From assembly GCA_000442125.1 (NCBI GenBank), contig KE546965.1, positions 248,001-312,000 on the forward strand: 64,000 bases of DNA. Direction: 5' to 3'. Source of the stretch: Opeltia flavorubescens (taxonomy: Eukaryota > Ascomycota > Lecanoromycetes > Teloschistales > Teloschistaceae). Below the pieces are notes generated by a model. It saw nothing but the letters and a program-made list of their open reading frames with translations, searched no databases and was not told the origin of the DNA. This document shows positions 13,038-21,337 of the stretch, piece after piece (the first letter of the stretch is position 1; every line of letters begins with the position of its first letter). Both the position numbers and the translations under genes were made by a program.

Positions 13038-14065
13038 TACAAGGTTGTGGTTTTTTTATCGTATTGAGAAAGTAATGGGCAAAGATGTCCGTAAAGGATG
13101 ATTCAAAATCGCTGAGATCGGAGACTTCTTTTGTCACGGTGAGGATCAGGAAGCCATAGCGTATTCTTTCGAGGCAATGTCAGAATTTCTGAGTCGGGGT
13201 CAATGGGTCGGATGAAGGGGAAGTCGCGATCCATATTTGGATGAAATGGAACTTGATATCAAGGAGTTTGTTTTGGGGTTTGGTGAACTCAGATATCCTC
13301 AGCAATAGCTTACTTGCAGTATTCGGACAAAGAAAATTACTAAAATGCTAATTTGGTTGACTTGAACGATCGGAGGATCTTTACGGGCGACCTTCCAAGG
13401 ACAGTCGCTCAATAGAAAGATGTCCAAGGGAAATCCAAGAACTCGATGGTGACCGGATGATTGATTCGATGAAGGGAATAACACATGTGAGTAAGATCAG
13501 TGATCTGGATCTCTAAAATTCAGGGTATTGGGCGTAACAAGTAATTAGTAATAACTTGTTACGAAGCTGCTTCCTGAATGATGCTGAAGATCAATCGATG
13601 CCACGTACAGGGAAAGCAGGAAAGAGAGGAGGTAGATGATCCGGAGACGTGATAAAAGAGCTTTGGCGATCCTTTCCCAGTCGACGAAGCTGGGGATTGC
13701 CGGTGAAGTTCATCCGAAAATACATAATTCGATACCCTCAATCCGACAAATAGTCATTCGTCAATCGCCCACTCAAGAGTCATCTGGCATGTTTCACTGG
13801 TCGATGGGATCAATATGAGTCTTGTATGAATTATAAATCAATCTTCTGTCACTCGCAAGGGGAGTGAACGGCTCTCACAGTTGTGAAGCAGACCGCCCAG
13901 TACGACTCTAGACAGGACGATGAAAGTCTCTTCTTGTGTGTGTCCTCTCAACAGAGTAGTGGTCAAACCCCAAACGTTCGTGCTCCAGTATGTCGTTTGC
14001 ATCCAAACCCTGAATTGAATCTACCCCCAAGTAAGGAGCGCCTGGGTGTTATCATTCAAAATAAA
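13038..14065. other. Intergenic region, promoter of the MYND gene
   Basis: No gene recognised. Short frames on both strands only; the 145-codon plus frame starting at 13883 runs antisense into the acetyltransferase gene and is a shadow. Confidence 0.5.
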
Positions 14066-14869
14066 TCAGTCTACTCGCTGTCGCAGATGATCCTTGATCC
14101 CCAGATCTCTCCACACAACCCTCGCTCCTGCCGGCTTGAGCTTGAAATAATATCCTTCCACCATATCTCCCACCTGGAACCCTCTTTTTACATACCATTC
14201 CAGCGCCTCATCATTGGCTTCCCATACATGTGCGTAAATGGACGTTGTCCCCTCGTAGGATTTCTCGGTGCAAAGGGTAGCAATGATGGATTCGAGGAGT
14301 GCGGTAGCGATGCCTTTTGAGCGGTATGGAGAAAGCAAGGCCAAAGTCTGAACGTAGCAGACTTTCCGACGAGCCTCAGGATGGTCCCACGGCAACCTGA
14401 CTGGGGGCAGTGTTGAGGGATGGGAGGGTAAATGTTCGATACGACATTGGATTCCGCCCACCACTGTGCCTGTGGTATCATCGGGCTGCGCCGTGGGAAA
14501 ACCGTCGGTGATTTTATCGGATCTGCCTGAAACCGATGAAGCTTCTTGCGACGTCTCAGGCTTTTCTTCTTGTTTCCTTTTGGCTGGTGGTGGCCTCTCG
14601 TGCCATATTGCGACTTTGGCGAGCGATGAGGATGTGGGGTTTGCGGTAGACTCAACGAAGAATCTGTCCGGGTAGCGGATCGGTAGTAGAAGGCCTATGA
14701 TGCGGCGGAACGAAGATAATGTGGCTGTCGTGATGGGTTCAATTGAGACATTTTGCGGTGGTTGTTGACTTCGAAACGCTGATTGTGCTTCTACAGGTAT
14801 GGAAGGTTCCCAGTCGTCTCCTCCATATCCCACTTGGTTTCCCTTGGGATGAGACTCCGAAGATCCCAT
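14066..14869 (-). CDS. GNAT N-acetyltransferase, Naa50-like
   Basis: Single exon, 267 aa, from ATG at 14869. The GNAT fold is visible: beta4/motif A with VQTLALLSPYRSKGIATALL (acetyl-CoA pyrophosphate loop R-S-K-G-I-A), then IYAHVWEANDEALEWYVKRG and a C-terminal VEGYYFKLKPAGARVV, which matches the end of Naa50 (San) proteins. Naa50 acetylates N-termini of Met-starting peptides and helps sister chromatid cohesion in other eukaryotes. Compared with animal Naa50 the protein has a long N-terminus and a low-complexity insertion (about residues 90-140) between beta strands, common in filamentous fungi. It is divergent from RRP43, with 170 bp between start codons. Confidence 0.8.
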   Translation of the reverse strand: MGSSESHPKGNQVGYGGDDWEPSIPVEAQSAFRSQQPPQNVSIEPITTATLSSFRRIIGLLLPIRYPDRFFVESTANPTSSSLAKVAIWHERPPPAKRKQEEKPETSQEASSVSGRSDKITDGFPTAQPDDTTGTVVGGIQCRIEHLPSHPSTLPPVRLPWDHPEARRKVCYVQTLALLSPYRSKGIATALLESIIATLCTEKSYEGTTSIYAHVWEANDEALEWYVKRGFQVGDMVEGYYFKLKPAGARVVWRDLGIKDHLRQRVD

Positions 14870-15039
14870 GGACGGAAGCTTTGATGAAGCTCTAGCTGCT
14901 CTTCAGCCTGGGAAAGCTCACGATAAGATAAGGCGGCTTTGTAGATCAGCTAATGCAGGGACGTCGCTAGCGCTTGCTCAGCTACCTTCCTCCATAGAAA
15001 ATAAAGTCCGCTGTGCAGGTGCGAACCTCAATTATTATT
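14870..15039. promoter_or_regulatory. Shared promoter of NAA50-like and RRP43 genes
   Basis: Only 170 bp separate the two divergent start codons (14869 minus, 15040 plus), so promoter and 5' UTRs of both genes must lie here or overlap. No specific factor site was identified. A short plus-strand frame opening at 14868 crosses the region but is out of frame with RRP43 and looks accidental. Confidence 0.6.
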
Positions 15040-16248
15040 ATGGCCATCCAACCTTCCAATCAACCTCAACCCCTCTCCTTCCCTCCATCTCACTTCGCCA
15101 AGTTCGCCCCTCGCTCCTACCTCCACGCCCATCTCTCTTCATCATCAGGCCGCCGTCCTTCTGGGCGTCTACCTACGGAATCCCGAAAAACAAGCATAAA
15201 CACCGGATCGCTCACCCATTGCCATGGCTCTGCAGTCGTCCGGACGGGAGACACCGCCGTCGTATGCGGTATCAGAGGTGAAGTACTCAATGCATTAGAC
15301 GCGGTAGACTACACCCCTACAGTAAAGCTCGAAGAACTGCGACAGCGCTATGGAGGAGATATTACACGAGTCGACGATGTTCCAGACCAAGGTCATAGGA
15401 AAAGAGCAAGAACAGAAGACGCGGATGAAATGGCATATCTGAACCTACTAGTCCCGAACGTGGAGCTCTCAACCGGCTGTTCCCCGAATTATCTACCAGG
15501 CGGTCCTCCGAGCACCGAGGCGCAAGCACTCTCACATAGAGTCCTATCTCTACTACATACGTCGCAACTGTTATCAATGGATGATCTACGAATATGGTAC
15601 CATCCTTCCGCCGCCCCTCCTCCTTCCTCACCGCCTTCAGAAGCCTTCCACGAAGAATCCACATCCATGTCCCTCGACATACCCAATGTTGAAAACGAAC
15701 AACCCTCAGAGCAACAACAGCCAGAAGTCAAAGCATTCTGGACCCTACATATCACCCTCCTCGTTCTCTCCCTCTCGGGTCCTCCCTTCCCCACTATCTG
15801 GACAGCTCTTCTGGCCGCCCTCCGCGATACACGCCTTCCGAAAGCATGGTGGGATGCAGATCGCGAAGCCGTCATCTGCTCACCCTCGATTTCGGAATGC
15901 AGACCGCTGAAGCTGAACGGTCTGCCTGTCGCGATGAATTTTGGTGTCTTTGACGCCGACAAACATGGAGCAGCGCAGCTGTCATCGCAGGGGAATGGGA
16001 AGCAAAAGAAATGGATACTGGCAGATATGGATGGTTTCGAAGCGAATTGCTGCGAAGAAGAAATCACGGTCGTCGTGAGGGAGGAGAAAGAGGAGGCAGG
16101 CCAGGCTAAGATTGGACAAGGAGGGGTCAAAATCCTAAAAATTGAGAAAGGTGGCGGAGGAGCCGTAGGCATGAAGGAGATGCGAGAAGTGGTGAACATG
16201 GCTTCTACCCTGGGGAGGGAGTTGAGGAATGTCATAGAGGAGAGCTGA
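15040..16248 (+). CDS. RRP43: Exosome complex component Rrp43
   Basis: Single exon, 402 aa, from ATG at 15040; an upstream GTG at 15013 is not a credible eukaryotic start. It has the RNase PH-like fold of the exosome ring: N-terminal FPPSHFAKFAPRSYL and RKTSINTGSLTHCHGSA, followed by VRTGDTAVVCGIRGEV, then the C-terminal half with LNGLPVAMNFGVF and WILADMDGFEANCCEEEI. Rrp43 is a catalytically inert ring subunit of the nuclear and cytoplasmic exosome. Two insertions (about residues 110-135 and 180-230, rich in Ser, Pro and Glu) are typical of filamentous fungal orthologues. The C-terminus is Lys/Gly-rich. Confidence 0.93.
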   Translation: MAIQPSNQPQPLSFPPSHFAKFAPRSYLHAHLSSSSGRRPSGRLPTESRKTSINTGSLTHCHGSAVVRTGDTAVVCGIRGEVLNALDAVDYTPTVKLEELRQRYGGDITRVDDVPDQGHRKRARTEDADEMAYLNLLVPNVELSTGCSPNYLPGGPPSTEAQALSHRVLSLLHTSQLLSMDDLRIWYHPSAAPPPSSPPSEAFHEESTSMSLDIPNVENEQPSEQQQPEVKAFWTLHITLLVLSLSGPPFPTIWTALLAALRDTRLPKAWWDADREAVICSPSISECRPLKLNGLPVAMNFGVFDADKHGAAQLSSQGNGKQKKWILADMDGFEANCCEEEITVVVREEKEEAGQAKIGQGGVKILKIEKGGGGAVGMKEMREVVNMASTLGRELRNVIEES

Positions 16249-16879
16249 CGGCGTGGTGAGCATGGGAGGGGATGGAGGTGCGTGGAGGGAGGAAATGATA
16301 CCCCATGATTTATGTCATGACAGCCGATCTAGAGGTCTGGCTTTCACAACGTATTGGATGTAGGCTTCCCATGTCGATAATCAGAGAGCATTACCTGTTC
16401 TTTCTCGATACGAAAGTATTGAGGCCTGAACTTGGACTGTGGATGCTCAACTCAAAAGTCCCGATATCCTTTTCTTGCTGGCGTTGTCTCTTCCCTGCTC
16501 TACGTCCTTTCTTTTCCCCGGAATCGACCGGTCTGATGAATTCCCCTCCCCGCGAAACACAGCAGAAGAACAACAGAAGGCAGAGTATCTGAATTCACCA
16601 TATCAGTCATTTGTCAAAAGCACTTTTGTTTTCCTAAGCTAGAGCAAATTCTTTAAATTTCAAAAGACCCGCCTCTTCCTCTGGAAAATTATTTTCTTGA
16701 TGTTCGATTCACGTCTTGACCGTCCATACGTAGACGCGTGCTGCGTACCGAAAAACCAATATCATCTTTCCGATTTGTTTGAATTCTCTCAATCCAGGCC
16801 TTTGCGAGTCCAATATTCCTTCCTGAATTTCCGTCAAAATAACACCCCGAAAACCGTCCCCCTGGCCTCAAATCCGGAA
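16249..16879. other. Convergent 3' intergenic region
   Basis: 630 bp between the stop codons of RRP43 (+) and the zinc protease (-). Open frames here are short and on both strands; none is supported. It most likely holds two 3' UTRs and their polyadenylation signals. Confidence 0.5.
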
Positions 16880-18111
16880 TTAAGACGGAGCACCAAAACT
16901 CTTCCCGCAGCGATCGGACCAGTAAGCCTCCTGCAAACCTCAATCAGCTTCAACACCAGCTTTCACCCCCCAAAGCCCCCGAAATAACATCAAAAAAACT
17001 CCCAATCATGTCTAACCTCCAGACAGAAACACGCGCTTACCAAAGGCTAAAAATAGAGAAAAGGAAAGGGGAGTAATACGTACAAGAGCAAACCACATAT
17101 AACTATCCGCATTATGTACCGCATCATTCTCCGTCTTTGGATCTTTGCGTAGATTCCATACCGGTGAAGGGTTGTAGGCGATGTCGCGGATGTGATCTTG
17201 GCCGGGACTATTGAGTGTGATGTGTACGTGGTCAGTCGATTCAAGTCAAGGATGAAGGGTGCGGTCCATAATCGGGGAAGGATGGGTGGTGCTTATGCCC
17301 AAGAAGATTATTCTGTGGGGGGTTGGAGTATGTTGAAGGGGTGGTGACTTACTGGAAGAGCCAGACATGCCTGGGCATTTTGCGTTAATGTCAGCGCGAA
17401 AAGAATGAAAGGAAGGAAGGGGGAGAGATCTGAAGCACTTACGAAAATTCATGCAACAAGATCGATCCGAAAAACCTCATCCTAATTACCTCATCAAAAC
17501 TCATCACCAGCAAGGGAAAAAGAAAACACGTGATCTTACTCCTCAGAAACCGTCTCCCCCGCACAAACCCCCCCCTCATCCAACCCCCCCAACCCCTTAA
17601 AATCCCCCCAACTCCTCTCACAAACATGAATCCTCGCCCCCGTCCCCTCCCCATCAAGATCATTCCTCGTATACGCCGCAAAAGTAGCCTCATCGCAAAA
17701 TTCCCTCCTCTGCTCATCCTTCTCATCCACAAAATCCAGATTATCGAAAACCACTTTCTTGAACGCGTCATCGGGATACATGGATTGAAAGACGGAAGCG
17801 ACTTCATCGCGGGATTGAGGGGGGAAGTAGTTGTCGAAGATATTATTATTATTGTTATTGTTATTTGTGGAGGAAGAGTTCCAGGAGGTGTGCTCAACGA
17901 CAAAGGTGAGGAGGGTGAGGGCGTCGTAGAAGTGGTTGTGGAGGGTTTGTAGGCGGTCCATGGTGGCGGGGGTGTTGTTGAAGTTGGCGATGGCGTAGAG
18001 ATGTTGTGTGAGGGTTGGGGCTGTGGAGGTTGGGAGGGGGAAAGGGAGAAGGAGGATGAGGGTGATTGTTGGGAGGAAGGAGGGGAGGGATAGGGGGTGG
18101 AGATTCTTCAT
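16880..18111 (-). CDS. Secreted zinc metalloprotease, M35 (aspzincin)-like
   Basis: Five exons inferred: 18111-17540, 17481-17443, 17370-17353 (18 nt), 17207-17084 and 16930-16880, giving 267 aa ending KSFGAPS. The first 25-30 residues form a signal peptide (TITLILLLPFPLPTSTA). An Asn run follows at about residues 75-85. The zinc motif HEFSH is assembled across an exon junction: exon 2 ends in GSILLHEF plus two bases and the 18-nt exon supplies the second His, giving HEFSHVWLFQ. Downstream DHIRDIAYN and NADSYMWFAL resemble the Asp-ligand region and NADSY motif of M35/lysine-specific metallo-endopeptidases. Predicted extracellular endopeptidase. A 6-nt exon (CCTTTG) inside the last intron is an alternative I rejected, because direct joining gives NADSYMWFALEAYW. 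Confidence 0.75.
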
Positions 18112-18652
18112 TTTGGATGGATGGATGGGTGGATTGGAATCTGCTTTTTCTGTGCGGCGAGATATTGAGAATGTGAGACTTCCGTTGTAGGATTCAGAAC
18201 CAGAAAGTAGGGAGATTCTTTCTGAAGATATAGATTCAAGCACTTGAGCTAACGAGAAGGTCCGTTTGATTAGTATTGCTTTCATTTCAGTTATGGTTTG
18301 CATACCGTCTTCATCTTGTTGATCGACACTAAAAATCATCAAAGGGAAATTACTGGAAGCAAAGTGAATGAGATCATATTTGATGAGAGGTTCCTCCATA
18401 CCCCACTGATGAAAAGATGGTCTGAGGCAGGATCGAAATAGGGCTCCAAATAAGAGGATTACCCCTACGAAGTTTTGCGTTCGATCGTGAACCCAAAGGA
18501 TTACCAGGTGCCGACTCCGTCACCAATCGTTCGATAGATGCAGTACAGAGCTGCGAAAAAATCCCGCCCTGTGTAATACAGATGGAACAAACAAAGTCCG
18601 TTCCGTATTTCCACTTTTGGAATAACTACTTTCTGGTCCTACAGTGTCCCTT
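18112..18652. promoter_or_regulatory. Upstream region of the metalloprotease gene
   Basis: 540 bp between the protease start and the stop of the signal peptide peptidase, both on the minus strand. The open frame extends upstream of the chosen ATG to 18399, but the segment before the signal peptide looks non-coding, so the start was set at 18111. No defined regulatory site recognised. Confidence 0.4.
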
Positions 18653-20509
18653 TCACTCCACTCTTTTACGCTTCGTCATCTTCCCGTTGTAATGATCTTC
18701 CGAGGACTTAACCCCAGGTACTTCGACCTGCTTTATTCTTACACAACCCTTCGTTCCTCTCGATTCTGTAATCCCTACTTTCAGATCCAGATTCAGAAAA
18801 TCCACTGTCGTCGGCCCCGAGGCGCTGTTCGTTTTCTTGCTCTCCTTCTCCTCTTTCCCATCGCTTTTGTCATCTTTCTTTTCGTCTCCCTTGACCATCT
18901 TCTCGTCCTGATTCTCATCCTTAGACTTAGCTCCCTCACCATCTTCCTTATCGCTCTCATCATAGTTCCACACTACCCTAGCTTCCCCTCTATAGATCGC
19001 CGTCAACCAGAATGACACCAAGACACCCGGTACCAAGTACAGCAGCGCGGGTTGCGCATGACCGAAGATTTGCATGACGTAGAGGGTGGCGAGTAGGCCG
19101 ACAATGTAGCCGCGTAAGCATGCGTAGAAGTAGGGCTTCGGGAACTGAGTACCACGGCATGAGGGATCTGGAGAGGAAATCAAAGATTTCGCGGTCCAGA
19201 ATCTTGTGCCCCATTGGCCACTTGCATTCAGATATCGAGGTTTCGTAATGACCTTTACGGACTTACGTGGATCGGCGGCTTTTTTGGATGAGAATGCTAT
19301 CTCCTGCAATGATTTTGAAGGACTTTCATCGTCGTCATCAGTCGTGTGCTTCTCGATGGTAGACGATCCGGCGGTGGCTGCGTTAGATTCGATCTCGTCA
19401 CTGACGATTGAATGGGCTTCGCTCGATTCCTCGATCGGAACACCTTTTTGCTGCTTCAAGTAATGAAGGTAAAGGTCTAGGCGTAGAGCAAATCCTATCA
19501 TCACACCTGGAAGCACAATGTCTCCGAGGCCAAGCATCGACAGGTGCTGCTTGGCTGGGTCGCCATCTGGTCCTGGAGGACGTGGGAACAATAGCTTTGC
19601 AGGAATATCGAGCTTTGTTGCGACTGTGACCATTAAGGGAGTGAAGAAGACGAAGTAGATGTCATAGATGAATAAGGACATGAGGAGTAGCGAGCCTGTT
19701 GTAGATGTGGTGGGAGAGATGAACTGCAATGCATTGTAGGCAAAGGCAAGCNCAAGAACATTTGTCAGATACCAGGGGCGGGAAACGAGGTTGTAGTACA
19801 GAATGATTGAGATAGCTGCGAGGAAGCTAAGGAGAGTCGAACGGTGAATGTGAATATGCGTTTTGTTGTGAGGGCGCAGATGAAAGCGGAGACAGATGGT
19901 AGGATAGGAGCGATAAAGAGCCCAGGAGAATCGTTGAAGAAGAGGGGTTAGAGGTATCTTTGAAAAAAACCCTGGGAGCGGCGATTGCCTTACACGAAGG
20001 GGCGCTGAACGTGACCTGAAAATTCTACTGTGGTCATCCACCAGCCAGATCTGACCGTCACTGTAGTATCGGTTGGGAAAGATGTATGATGTCGTTACAT
20101 TCGACCAGTCGTTGAACAGTTTAGCGAGTCCCCATACTCCGAAAGCAGCGAAATACCAGTTGAGGATTTTGTTCAACATAGCGGGATCTTCGAGCCATTT
20201 GATTATGAGATAAAGTCCACCAAGAGTCAAGCCAGCCATAAGAGGGAACAGAAGTGCGTCCGATGCGGAAAGGCCTTCAATCTTGGATGTCGCCTCTTCT
20301 TCAGGTTCATCATCGGTGTCTTTGTTCGACGGTCTTTTCCGGGATTTGGACGGCTTTGCTGCGGATGTCGGGCAGGTAAGAGATGCATGTGCGCCGGTGT
20401 AGATGGGTAGAATTGCTGAAATAATCAAATGAAGGTAGGTTGGGAGCATTGGTCTCAAGATTTGGAGATGGCCATGAAGAACCGCAAGGACATCAGGTAA
20501 CGATGGCAT
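18653..20509 (-). CDS. Signal peptide peptidase (intramembrane aspartyl protease)
   Basis: Single exon, 618 aa, from the ATG at 20509; the open frame reaches 20719 but the extra 70 residues lack a conserved start. It is a multi-pass presenilin-type protease (peptidase family A22B) with all three signature motifs: YD in IYDIYFVFF (Asp283), GxGD in GLGDIVLPG (Asp330) and PAL in QPALLYLVPG (487-489). It cleaves leftover signal peptides and tail segments in the ER membrane. The fungal protein has a long acidic/Ser-rich loop between the GxGD and PAL helices (about 355-420) and a Lys/Asp/Glu-rich cytosolic tail. The n at 19752 makes one residue, about 253, undetermined. Confidence 0.93.
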   Translation of the reverse strand: MPSLPDVLAVLHGHLQILRPMLPTYLHLIISAILPIYTGAHASLTCPTSAAKPSKSRKRPSNKDTDDEPEEEATSKIEGLSASDALLFPLMAGLTLGGLYLIIKWLEDPAMLNKILNWYFAAFGVWGLAKLFNDWSNVTTSYIFPNRYYSDGQIWLVDDHSRIFRSRSAPLRVRQSPLPGFFSKIPLTPLLQRFSWALYRSYPTICLRFHLRPHNKTHIHIHRSTLLSFLAAISIILYYNLVSRPWYLTNVLXLAFAYNALQFISPTTSTTGSLLLMSLFIYDIYFVFFTPLMVTVATKLDIPAKLLFPRPPGPDGDPAKQHLSMLGLGDIVLPGVMIGFALRLDLYLHYLKQQKGVPIEESSEAHSIVSDEIESNAATAGSSTIEKHTTDDDDESPSKSLQEIAFSSKKAADPRKSVKVITKPRYLNASGQWGTRFWTAKSLISSPDPSCRGTQFPKPYFYACLRGYIVGLLATLYVMQIFGHAQPALLYLVPGVLVSFWLTAIYRGEARVVWNYDESDKEDGEGAKSKDENQDEKMVKGDEKKDDKSDGKEEKESKKTNSASGPTTVDFLNLDLKVGITESRGTKGCVRIKQVEVPGVKSSEDHYNGKMTKRKRVE

Positions 20510-21337
20510 CCTGATCCTTGGTGTAGCGAAATGGAGAAAGAAAATTGGTAGTGGGAATACTTCGATATGCAGAATCCTACAAGAATGAGAGCCGGTCCTA
20601 GCTATGTAATACTGGAGGACGACATATTGACTTACCTTGCATATTTCAGAAACAAGAAGCACGTTCAATATCATTAAAAGTTTGTTTGCTACTCGGCTTA
20701 TTATCGGCTCATGGTCCAATCAAAAGCCGCGCGGCTAATCCTCGACATTTACTCGAAGCATTGCACTGATTCTATATTTTCATCTTACAATGAAGCTCGA
20801 GCATTAATGTATCTCATCAGCTGGCTTACATTGGGGATCCGCATGACCTCATTGATTTCTGAAGTTGGTGAATAGTCGTCAGGCTGACCGAAAGCCAGGT
20901 AGTCAGCCTCGGCGTTCGCCACCAAGGCGGATTTGGCTAAAGACTCTTGGCTTGCAGCCATGCATCTGAAAGCGGCTGTCATTATTACCAATCTTGTAAA
21001 GATCAGGAAGAATCTGCTGGCCGCTTATCTGATCTGCTCAAACTTGTAAACTACACTCGAACGGTAAGTCATGCGCGCTTGGCATCAAACGCTTTCGGAA
21101 TGCCTTAGCACTACGACATTGAGGGCTATGTGACGCCGAGGTGGCAGCCTCACTATGGCATCCGCCTTGTTTGCCTTATCTTTTTAACATTTTCTTTTAT
21201 TTCCGTCGCATCTCATTTGGTGATTCCGAAGCGTTTTCTTCTACAATGATTGATTTCCGAATCTCGGTAAATGTTAATTGACTTGAGTAAAACATTTAAT
21301 ACGCTCTTGTGATTACCTCCCAACTAAATTGACAGCC
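20510..21337. promoter_or_regulatory. Divergent intergenic region between peptidase and ankyrin genes
   Basis: 830 bp serving both divergent genes. A 58-67 codon minus frame at 20785-20991 (containing SESLAKSALVANAEADY-like sequence) is too short and unsupported to call. CT-rich tracts occur near 21180-21240. Confidence 0.4.

Noticed and set aside
14868-15281. 137-codon plus frame opening upstream of RRP43
   Set aside because: Out of frame with the conserved Rrp43 sequence and without any domain.
15489-16235. 248-codon minus-strand frame
   Set aside because: Antisense shadow of RRP43, whose coding sense is certain from exosome motifs.
17043-17048. 6-nt micro-exon CCTTTG in the last intron of the metalloprotease
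   Set aside because: Adds Pro-Leu in the middle of the conserved NADSYMWFALEAYW reading; direct joining is simpler.
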